64,000 nt of DNA from Branchiostoma floridae (Eukaryota; Chordata; Leptocardii; Amphioxiformes; Branchiostomatidae), in NCBI RefSeq assembly GCF_000003815.2, contig NC_049995.1, positions 16,304,187 to 16,368,186 on the forward strand. Direction: 5' to 3'. Positions 30,501 through 42,500 of the stretch are shown here, in pieces. A program made the position numbers and the translations under genes. The notes beneath the pieces are model-generated. The model saw only the letters and a program-made list of their open reading frames with translations. It ran no database searches and had not been told where the DNA came from. Every line of letters begins with the position of its first letter. Position 1 is the stretch's first letter.

Positions 30501-33500
30501 TGTCCAGAGCTTCCAGGTTATCGTGTAGCGTGAGAGCCTTCTCAGCGGAGACGTCGGCAAACCTCTGTCTCATCTCCAATGGTAGGCCTTGCTGTCTCAC
30601 GCTCGGGAAGTCCATGTACAGCGCAAAATACGCAGGAGAGCTGGAAATACACACATTCAATGACTAAAAGATAATACAGTGACTTTACATTTGAAAAACA
30701 ATATGTAGTATATTTCACAGATGAATAAGGACTTATTTACCAACAAGTTTGTAAACAGAGCTTTTATAAAATTTTTGCAGTTAACCTCTGTAATGAATTC
30801 CATTAACACCAAAAGTGTACATCTTTAAGTGAAATGAACGGCCGATGCAGTTCCAAAAGAAGCCACTACTGACAAGGACCAAACCTACAGTACAAGAGCT
30901 ACCTACCACCTCTACATCATGACCATAGCATGTCCAGAACATGAGAAATCGAAAATGGAAGTTCTGCTGCAGTACCATAGAAAGGCATTAGGGGTCCATT
31001 ATTGAACTTGGTAATAAGGAATAAGGAAAACTGTTACTTTAACAATGACTAGGAATTAAGGTTAGAGTGTTGAGACTTTTGTCCAAAACACTGATTTTAA
31101 GACCAGAACGCTGATTTTAAGACCAAAACGCTGATTTTAAGACAAGTTACTAGTACATGATTATACAATGTAGATGTACCTAAGCGGTCTGGCAGGCATG
31201 CTCTTGCTGGAGGATGTGGAGGGGGTTCCCCGGAGCCTGTAGTCAGCCAGCTGCGACCGGACCTCGTCTGTAGGGGATTGCTGGGGACGGAAGTTCAAGG
31301 AACTTTACCAAAAGTGCCCCCCGATAGGCAATTCGTACAAAACTTGAACCAAAGTGAGCACTATTTGAATAAACCTTAAATCATAGTAAAAATGTCAATT
31401 GATATAATATTACACTTAATAAACCAGTAACATACCTATTGCTTTGATGGTAGAACTTTGGAGAATGTGTTACAGTACAAGATATTAGATAATGTACTAC
31501 TAATGTGCATAATGCTGGTGACTGTTAAGACTCAAATCTGTTCACAAACATTTTAAACTCATATGTGCACAGTATGTGAAGACAGATGTGCAAAATAAAC
31601 ACATTATCTAACTGTTCGCACAAAATTGTGAAGACATGTTTCTGTGGTACACATACATGTACAATGTACATTAGACTTACTGATATTCAAGTCCTCAATG
31701 TTAGGACAGCTGTTCAGAGATGCAACAAGGAAAATTAGACAAACCAAATTGATTTGTAATAGTAAGAAGATTCAAGAAAGCATCATTCCAGATTCAGTGG
31801 CCACAAAACGTCACTCAGAGCTTCTTAATCATGAACTCATTCAAAAGTAAATATCAAAATGAAAGTATTCTAATTTTCCCAGACTTACGTTTCGAGTGGA
31901 GCCCGGCATGCCGTAAGCACGAGACTGTTTCCTGAGTGCCATCATCGCTCGCGCCCCCCTCCCCACCGTCTGCATCGACAACGCTCTGTGGAGGACATAA
32001 CAGTCATTTCTAAACACATCCAAAGAAGTGGCGGAGAGTTACTGTAATACCTGTCCAAAAGCAAAAGTTAAAGTTGCCCTTGCATCTGTAACAGATGGGT
32101 GATGCCTATCTCTATTTCTGTAGCCCTTGGGCCACACATCTGTGCAAGTCACTACAGCAGGGGGCTATAGTCTGCTGGTTATGATGTGTGTTTAACTCCC
32201 ATACTCTTTCTTATAAGTGCTGTGTGCTAAGCAGAAAAAGCAGCATGTACCATTTTTAAAGTCTTTGGAATGACTTGGCTGGGGTCTGACCTTCATCAGC
32301 ACTTTCACTCTCAATCTCCTTACCTGTCCACGGCCCTTGGAGTGTTGATGGTGATGGTGGGCGTCTCACGTTCCGCACTGCCGGGTCTCAGGTCGCCATC
32401 TTGGGCCAGTCCTTCCTCCGCTTCCTTCTGTAGGTCTGCACTGATGTCTGACAGGAACTTCAGAAGGGCTGCGGAAATAGAAAAAAAATTCAACAAAAAG
32501 ATTAACACGTTTGTTAACACTAGTTCACCTTTATCCGCTAGGTAACCTATATCCGTTGTTTTTAAAAACATGGATTTTAGGGATACCAAGTTGATGGAAA
32601 GAGGTTTTTCAAACTGCAATATTGGGAATATATTACAATTTGAAACCATAAACTGTTCGTCGACTTGGTATCCCTACGTAGTACCCTGTCAAGTTTTCTG
32701 TGACCTTCATTCCTTCATTATGACCTTGATACCTCCTTCCCCTTGTATGGAATTTAACATTTCAGTACTCTGATGCCTTAAACCTCTTTAACCACCACCT
32801 AGAACAAGGACGTAGTTAGCTAAGGGCACAACCCACCGTACGTGCAAATACGTTCTGTCTATGTGCCAAAACGTGGGCAATCTTTTGGGATCCGTAAGTG
32901 ATAAGTACCGCTTCCGTACGAACTCCGGGAATCCGACGGATTTTGAAGAAACAGACACACCGTAGAACTTTAAGTGCAGGCAAAACTTTGTGTGTCATCG
33001 GGCAGTGGTTCAGAAATACGTGGCGGACGTGGTCTAAAAAAAAGGTATGGACTAATTGCACGTACGGCGCCCTTACATTAGCTTCCCACAATTATTTGAA
33101 AGACATCCAAATATTAGTGATGACTGAGGAGGTTCTGAACACCTAGTGTGCTGCTGAGGTTAGTCTCCAAGCAGACCCTACGGTGCCTTAGAGATAGCAT
33201 CAAAGCTGGCCAAGGAGTATAGCCGGCACCGGCGCCCGTTTGACTCCCTTTGGCCGGCTATCTCTCTTTGGCCGGCTATACACATCTAAGGACATGTTTA
33301 ACTTTCCCACAATTATTTGACAGACGTCCAATTATCACCAGGTTCGTTAGTGATGACGGAGGAGGTTTTGAACACCTAGTGTGCTGCTGAGTTGTTCCTC
33401 GCACTTACTGCTGTCCCTTTTTGCCCTACTGTACTTTCTACTGGTCCTTCTATTGGTAGATGTTCTCCTCTGGGCTGGAAAGGGAAATGCTAGGACGTTT

Positions 33501-36500
33501 CTACACATTTTTATGATATTACAATTAACATTGAACAAGATGAAAAACAAACAAAACATATCTACAATCTTGAGATCCTACCTTACGTTATCCAAATTTC
33601 AAGTTAATTTATCACCCTGGATACTATGATGACAATGACGGAAAAACTCCTTGCAATTCAAAGCGGTTTGTTATCCTGAAATCTTGTTGAAAAGGCAGAC
33701 ATGACTGAAAATTAGAGTGCATATTAGTATAATTATTATTACATCATAGTTTACATGTATTACTACTGGTCCTTCTATATCTGCTTCTTGGGGCTGGAAA
33801 GGAAAACACTAGGAAAACACACTTTCTACATGTTCTTATGATATTACATACAACTGTATTTTCTACTGGATCTTCTACAAGTAGATCTGTTCATCTCTGG
33901 GCTGAAAAGGAAAACACTGGGAAGTTTCTATATGGTTCTATATTCTTTTTTTTCTGAGAGTTAATCAACTGCTTTACAACAACATCACGAATTCAAAGTA
34001 GTTCTATAACTGTTACAGCACTTTCAGCTGGAATTTACAATTACAAAATCATATTAGCACAGAAATATTCAGAAAAGAAAAGTTGTGTTTCAAAGGATTT
34101 ACATGTAGAAACAGCATACTAAACCAAAGGTATGAAAACATGTTCAACAATGATTATCTCTTGAAACTCTTATCCGAGCAGAGAGGTTTTCTTTAATCAT
34201 GTCTTAAAAACAGCAGACAAATATATACGGGGTTGGACAAGTCCACTAGCCCCATTGTCCACTCGGCGGGCAAGTGAAAGTACTGTTTGGGCAAGTGCAT
34301 TTCCTACCCAACTTGCCCAATCGGGCAAGTAAGATTTTTCCATGAGAGAGATTTTGATATACATGTACATGTAGTTTTGACCCTTTTTATGGTCATGACA
34401 TCAAGCAATGGTCAACAAAGTAAAAAAAAAAAAAAAAAAAAATTCACGGGTCTTAGTGGCAAGTGTGCAGATGTTAACACACTGGCAGCACCAAATCCGT
34501 AGGTGTTTTTGGCACCTTTAGACAAATTAGCCGTGAGGCTCGGTGGGCGTCACTCCACCGTCATGGGGGCAGGGGCATGGCGAGTATCGAACTCAGGACC
34601 TACTGATTCTGATTCCAACGCTCTAGCCGTTGCGCCACACAGACACCCCACAAAGTAAAATGGAGGCAATAATAAGAATTCCATTGCTGGAAGTCAAAAA
34701 GCATATAAAAGTGACATTTGAATTGGGCAAGTGAAAAATTGATTCGGGCAAGTAAATTTTTTATAAGCTTGCCCGATAGGACAAGTGAATTTTAGAAAAC
34801 TTGTCCAACCCTGATACATTGAAAATTCTAAGACATTCATCACAAACATGTACTGTCATTTTAGCATAATTTATCGACAAGTTTGTCACACATAACATTA
34901 CGATTTAATCCTGCAGAAGTACACAAAAAATCAACAATTCTGAAGTCAGCAGTGCAGTTCTGGAAATGTTAAACACTTGTAAATCCCCCCCCCCCCCAAA
35001 AAAAACTTTCCACAAACACGTTACAGTACCTTTATCGTACACCTCATCCACTTCTGCCTCAGGTACGTCCTCGCTAACCACGATATCCGGCGCCGTTACC
35101 GGGCTGGTCGTCACGGTCGGCGTGGGAGGGGTGGGGGGTACAGGACTAGGGGAGGGGGAGGGGGGTGCCGGCGAGACCCGCCCGGAACTGTGGCTGCCCG
35201 GACGGCTGCTGACGCTCGGCGAGCGAGCGATGGAGACTTTCCGTCCGCTGGAGGGGCGCCGACCCCCCGCGGCTAGGCGGAGACTCAGCCTGTTTTGCTG
35301 AAAAAACACAAAATACAAACATATATATTAAGGTGCGTTTATGAAGGTTAGACATCCATATTTTAAAAAAGTACAATCCAATCTCTACAACTGGATAAAA
35401 AAGGAGATTAACTTCCGAATGTTTCGAGTGATGTCCATCACAATTCTTCTTCAGAAGGTCATCTGTGTTCAATCAATCAATCAATCAATCTGCCAATCAA
35501 TCAAATGATGAAGTATTTGATCAATCCATCAGACCCCTAACTGTCTGAGTGTGAAAAACTTGTAAGTAAAGTTCTGAACAGATTTGTAATTTTTTTTAGG
35601 ATAACTCAAGGCCTAATTTGAGAATATCAAAGGACTGGGCAAAATTTAAAAGTACAATCTTGCAAGGTGTTGGAAAAAAAATCTTATGTTGCTATTGAAT
35701 GAGCATCAATAGTTTATGGTGCATTGTCAAGGTTCTACCTGTTAAAACATTTCAATGATAAGGTGCCTTACCCTGTCTATTCTGGGCTGAGTGATGAACT
35801 GGGCCCACTTTGTCTCTGTCATTTTCTCCTTCTTAAGTTTCTGTTGGGTTGTCTTCCCTCCTCCGGGTTCCCTAAATGGAACAAAAGTAAGGTATGATTT
35901 ACAGAAAAAGTTTGTAAAGTTGATTTCATTTCTTAATTCTCAACTCTGTTGTTAGCTGCTTTAAAAATATGTTACTACTATTGGAAAGTGAGTGAGTGAA
36001 TGATTCCCACTTGCTATGATTAAACCAGGGCTGTCTCGAGCTTTAATTTTTTTCCCCACTCATTGTTTGGCAGCCCGTGTTGTTATTTCTGTTGTTACTG
36101 AAATACATTTCAATTTCATGTCACAAAGTTCTAATTTATAGAATGGATGTGGTGATCAAGTTTTGGTTTATTCCAACAAGCAAAATTCCATAATGGGATG
36201 GAGGGACGTATCCTTGGTGACAGCATTGGGTCATACATTCCTTACTTACTGGAAGATTTTTCTTTTAGAATGTCCATAAACCAAGGATTCAATTCAATGG
36301 ACCTTACTATACATTCACATTTAAACACCTCCTACGCAGCGACATCCAACAGTGAAACCGCCTGTCTGGATGTACCCTGCAATCTCAACCGTCACTCTTA
36401 GTTCCTGTGGGTGTCACCACTAACAAGCTGTCAGCCAATCAGAGAATACATGTAGGCCTTTCAGTTTTCAAAAGAGAACTTCTTGCATATACAATGTATA

Positions 36501-39500
36501 CATATGTATAAGGGTAAGCTCATCAATATCTATAAGCAGGGCAGTCAGGAACTAAGGGTGACGGTTGAGAAAACAGGGTACATCCAGACAGACGGTTTCG
36601 CCATTGGATGTTCCTGCATAGGAGGATGACAACAGTTCACACAGCATTTTGCCTTACTTGAGGTCCCAGCATGAGGAAATGGGCATCATGACACTCGGTC
36701 CCTCCAGCGACATGGACTCCAGCAGCCAGTTCAGCGCACACAGCTGACGGAAAAAACTCTCCCTGCAACAAGAAGAAAATTGGGTTAAGACAATACGACC
36801 ATTGACTTGTTACTGACAGCATAAATTGTCATGTGCATTAAGCAAATAGCCAATAACATCCACTATGATCATAATTCCACCAGGTGCCATGATACCGCCA
36901 CCTCAAAAAACGTTAGTATAGAGGTCTTCCCAAGATTGTCTTGAACACCGAATGTTAAATATCCTATATGTAATACAATTCAGATATTTAGGTGTTCAGA
37001 AGACAATCTTGGGAAAGCCTCTATTACAACGTTTTTTTGAGGTGGCAGTATAATGGCACCTGGTGGAATTATGCGAATGTATGTTATCTATCCTTGAAAT
37101 ATTTTCTGTGTTTTTCTTTTGTGAAGTTGAACATATCTTTACTGTCTTTGATGCATTGACTTTCTAATTGGGCAGTTAGATCAAATAAGAATTACCTTTT
37201 TTGTAACTTATGCTGGCAAATTAACTGTTACAAATTGTTGATGACAGTATAAGATGATACTGGAACTGTACTAAATGAAGTCTAAAATAGTTTGCTTTTC
37301 AAGCTGCATTTTTTACAAACTGACATAACCGCTAATAACATGGACAATAGAAGTCAATCATTTTGATAAGACTGACATTGTACTCCACATTACTATGTTG
37401 AATATATGACATAATCATAATCATACTCCAAGCCCCTAACACCCCCAATAGTAGAGTGGTATGTTCTTACAGTTCATTTGGTGTTGCCGGTTGGGCAGCG
37501 TTAATGTTGGAATAACAGGGGGTGAAGGGTCGGGGAGGGGCGCTGTGCGGTCCCTTCTTCTTCTTGGTGCTGACGGCAGAACGTGTGCGAACGGAGGGCG
37601 CAAACTCGGACTGGGCAGCCAGGTCTATTGTTCTGTATAGGAAAGGGAAAGAAGGAAAATTATGAGCAATTTAGTCAATACATAGCAAAATCTAGATGTT
37701 ACTCGCCCTATCATTCACTGTTGCTTTAGCTAACAGTGTCTTGTTCTTGTTCTATCATATGTTGAACAAACTGTTGTCTACAATCATGCCTTGCAATCAA
37801 CGTAAAAAGACAGCATACTTCTTTTAGAATATTCTACAAAATGGTGATAACTTTACATGTTGAAGACAAATGACAATAGTAACTACATTGTACACAATGT
37901 AGTAACAGAGTCAGACTTAGTTGTGACTTCTACATTTCTTTACAGTTCTTTCTTTTAAACTATACCATGTGCTAATATGGTGCCTACCCTGCATGGCTGG
38001 TAGCAGCACTTTTTGTCCTCGCACTACTCCCCTCGGGAACTTCTGTTTGGAAAAACCTGGGAAAGGGACAACACACAGAAACTTGGATTAATCGAACTGA
38101 AATACATGAAACTGGGAAAAGGGTTTCTTGAGAAAGACAAATAAAGTCGAAACCGGTCGAATTTCGGAGTATCAGTCGTCATCGTTCCATACCTTATTGA
38201 TATATGTGAAAGGGCTAAGCTTTGAAAAAACATCTGATCCTAAGGGAGGGTCTTTTTAGCGAATGCCCACAAACGCCCACTCTAGAGAAGTCCGCGCTCC
38301 ACGAATCTCATTTTTTTGGCTTGGAATATGTCCACGTTGTGCTCCCATGTATTAATCCTGAGTTTCAAGTCAATCCATTGACCCGGAGTGACATAAATCA
38401 AAGTTTCGATTCTCGATGGTCTTTTTAGCGAACGCCCAGCAAAATGTCTTTTTAGCGAATGCCCACTATATCCACAAAAATATAGGCCGTCGCGCAACGA
38501 CACCTAAACCTACCACCACAAACATGTTCAAGATGGTGTCCCATTAATGTGTACGGAGTTTCCGTGCTTTACAAGCATTTTAAGTCCCTGTTTTTGGTCA
38601 AAATGTACGGCGACGATACTACCATACTTTACTATAGCAATTCAAAATGGCGGGCACTAGTCATGTGACCTTCTTGCGGGACTGTTCTATAAGTATCGCG
38701 GGAGGGACTGTTGTAGCATAGCTTCTCATACAACCATTTTAGAGTGAATTCTGAACAAGATTTTCATTTCATAGTGCTATCATCTGACTGATATTGACAA
38801 TGTGGTCATTTTTTCTGTGCTATTATTACCCAGGTTTGAGGAACTTAGTGCAAATATGGATATTGATTCACCTCAGTGCCCAATTAATGTACAAAAGGCT
38901 CAGACACATTAGTGTTATAAACCTGAATAGGGGCAGGTAACCAATACTAGAAAAACATAGCTATTTATTATTAACAATACTATTTACATTATGATAATAA
39001 CTCTTCACCAAACTGGACTTTTGTTATCTTTATTTATCACAGAAACATTGTTACAATGAGGATTTGATTAGATGAGTATCTGTTACAGTGTGTACAAACT
39101 TATTATATTTCAGCCATACATAGTATGGTGAAATATATTGTATTCGTAATGTTTCTTTCTTTCTTTCTTTCTTTCTTTCTCCTGTCAAATCTTCAAAGTG
39201 ATTCATCTCCGCCGTTCCTGGACCGAATGACCTGAAATTTGGCACAGGGGTAGAATGGGCCAATACCTTGATGCTTTTTTCTCAGTTTTTTCATATCTGC
39301 CTCTAAAATGATTTTATTGAGATTTTTTGGTCAATTTTAGACCAAACCTGTATATTTTGGCCCCTGTACCCTGGTATTACAACCAAATGAGCTGAAATTT
39401 GACAGAGATGTGCCTTGATAATGCCCCCATATAAATTCAATAACACTTTTGGTGTACAGTACAACAAAATGCTTATTTTTGCGATTTTTTGACCAATTTT

Positions 39501-42500
39501 TGACCAAAAAAGGACACTTTTGGCTCCTGTACCTTGATATTGCAACCGAATGAGCTGAAATTTGACACAGATGTGCCTTGATAATCCCTTCATATAAATT
39601 CAATAACACCTTTGGTGTACAGTGCAACAAAATGCTTATTTTTGCGATTTTTGGCCAATTTTTGACCAAAAAAGGACACTTTTGGCTCCTGTACCCTGGC
39701 ATTACAATTAAATGACCTGAAATTTGGTATAGATAGGCATTAGATACTTGGTAACAAGATTCAAGTAAAATTTTTGACATAAACAACTTTAAAATGATTA
39801 ATTTTGGCACTTTTCTGAGGGGAAATTTGTTTCTTTTGGCCTCCTGACGTGACCTTCCGTGACCCCGCACAGAGCCACACCTGTGCGCGTCAGCCGGAGA
39901 GTTAATTGAATCGAAGACCTAGCCAATCAGCGAAGAGGAGGCCAAAGGCTAATTAATATTCATAAGCGGGGCCTCATGATCCCGTATATAGCAGTGTTCC
40001 CGCCAGGGGGAGCGAAGCCCGCCTAAGGCTCTCGCATTTTAGACTATTCAGAAGGACTTATATTGTATCAGTTCTTAGGGGCATATCTATGATAATCGCA
40101 GCAGTCACTTAACTTCTCTTCAGGAGTTTAGCGTAACACTATTTCAGGTCAAACCGTCAAAGGCAACTAAAAACAAACTATAACGTTACTGAGTTCAACA
40201 GTACTTATAACTTGTTATCCGAAGTTGAAACGCTAGCGATGGTATTTTCGTTGCGCTGTTAGCTCCGTGCGACTGTTGTTGACGGTCTTATAACGGTATA
40301 TTTTGCACCCCTGTACCCTGGTATGAGTAACATTTGGTATAGATAGGCATAAGATAGTTGGTAAAATGATCCAAGTAAAATTTTTGGCATAAAGTACTGT
40401 AAAAGGCTTAATTACAGCACTTTTTTTAGGGGAAATTGGTTTTCTTTCGTTCTCCATGCCATGACCTTTCGGACGTTCACCCCACAGAACCGACATCTGC
40501 ACCTGCGTCTAGCCGGCAGGAAGAGTTAATTCAATTAATGGTTCAGCCAATCAGCGAAGAGGAAAGCGAAGGCTAATTAATATTCATAAGCGGGACCACA
40601 CAATACGTTAACTTGAAGACTCAGGACGTACAGACTTCTCGCCAGGATTTTTTCAAAGCGTCGGACAGGGGTCCGGGGTCCGCCGAATGTCCCTGGCGGG
40701 GTCCAGGGGCAGGGCCACTGTGGGGGGGGGGGGGGGACCCAGGTGGGCGAAGCCCCCCAGGAAGCTCTTGCATTTTAGACTATTGAGAAGGCTTCTTTTA
40801 TCAGTTTTTTTAGGGCCATATCTACGATAATCGTAGCAGTCACTTACTTCTCTTCAGCAGTTTGACTTTAAAATATTTCAGGTCAAAGCTTCAAAGACAA
40901 CTAAAACCTCATAAACAACAAACTTTACTTAGCTCAACAGTATACAAAAATATTGTACGGGTTGCCATCCTTAGTTGAAGCGCTTATTTATAGCGCTAGT
41001 ATCTTCGCTGCGCCGTTAGCCGCCGTGCGACTTTTGTTGACGGTCTGATATCCCTACGTCGCCGCCTCGCTGATATTCCCACGGACATGTTTCAAGAAAA
41101 ATACCCAGCAAAAAACGCTGTTCTGCGTCAAATTCTATTCTATAAAACATGTGGGACTCAGTGTTACAGTCTAAATATTTTGTAGAAGCACCGCTGTAGG
41201 AAAGAAGGTCCAAGCAATGTAAAACATCACGTAGCATGAAGTTCGCTGTCAACTGGCACACAGCACATGACTGTTTGAAACTCTAAGTCTAATCAACAGC
41301 CGTGTTTGATTGATAGCCGGCGGTCCTTTGATGAAGTCGGCGAAAGGTGCGTTAGTTAGAAAATCTGCGTTTAGTTTTGATACGTAATTATAAGTTATAC
41401 AGTGGCGAGAATGATTATTTTCTCATCAATATTTCTCTTCAGAATTATTTGAACTTAATTGTACATCTAAACAATTGGCTTACCTGTGCAATGTTTATAT
41501 GATTAATGATCAGTGTACTGAAATCATGTGTAACGTATGGCTCCTAGTCAATAGATCAGCATTTTCTCTATAGTGACCACCTGTCTATAGTGGCCACATT
41601 TCCTAGTGCTGTTGTTGTTTGACATAAACTTTGAACATTTAAATTGTAAGTAACTTTAAACTGCCAGAGTTTCAGCCCAATAAAACACTCTCAGCGCCAG
41701 GGTATGAACAGACTGACCAGACAGACGAAAATAAATCCTCGAACAAGGTTCAATCGTATCTTCCGGGTCTGGCAGGAAGTTGTTAAACTAAAATAAGAAT
41801 AGGCTCGATGGCTGATTGCATACAAAGTAAAACAGTTGAACAGTTTTACAGCTTGAAGAAAACAAACGCTCCTACAGTACCTACGCACCTGCTTGATAAT
41901 TATTAAATCGTATGCCCTACTTGAATAAAAAAAGTTCACTGCAATAATAAATGTACCCACATCACAAGGAGCTTATACTTTTTTAAACTTACACCTAGTT
42001 ATCGTACTGAAAATTGTTAATGACATTACATGAAGTCATTCAACAATTTTCAGTCATGATGAAAATTTTCTGAATGGAAGGTGTGATTATTGTCATTTTC
42101 TGAAAAATAGAAGCAAGCTCTGTTTTTACCTGGAATCAATTCACAATACCACTCCACTTTGGGGGATAATGTACTGTTAAGAGGATGTTCCATTTTTGCG
42201 CAGGGGTGATTTGGAACAGTCCAATGTTGCGTGGGAAGGGGTATGGCTGAAATATGCTGTATTTGCTCTTAAGCAAATGTCGGCCTTTCTAGTTTCAAAT
42301 ACAAAAATGTATTTCGTTTCACTTCCTAAATATTTTAAAAGTATTGGAAGAAGCAAGGAGTTGACACATAAACAATATTAATTGCATTATTTATGTGCAG
42401 TAAAATGTGACCACATGCTATCAATAGCCTAATAAAATGTTGGAACATGGCACAAGCGGGCTCCTCTTCTGAGTACAGAAAGGAAATGTTTTATAACATT

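Noticed and set aside
34905-35318. Single-exon protein of 137 residues, minus strand
   Set aside because: Its middle is the Pro/Ser-rich exon 35030-35297 of the spliced gene; the ends are intron read-through.
39303-39870. Minus-strand frames of 96 and 177 codons with repeated HLCQISAH-like segments
   Set aside because: They follow the ~180-bp tandem units of the foldback arm; the periodicity explains the open frames.
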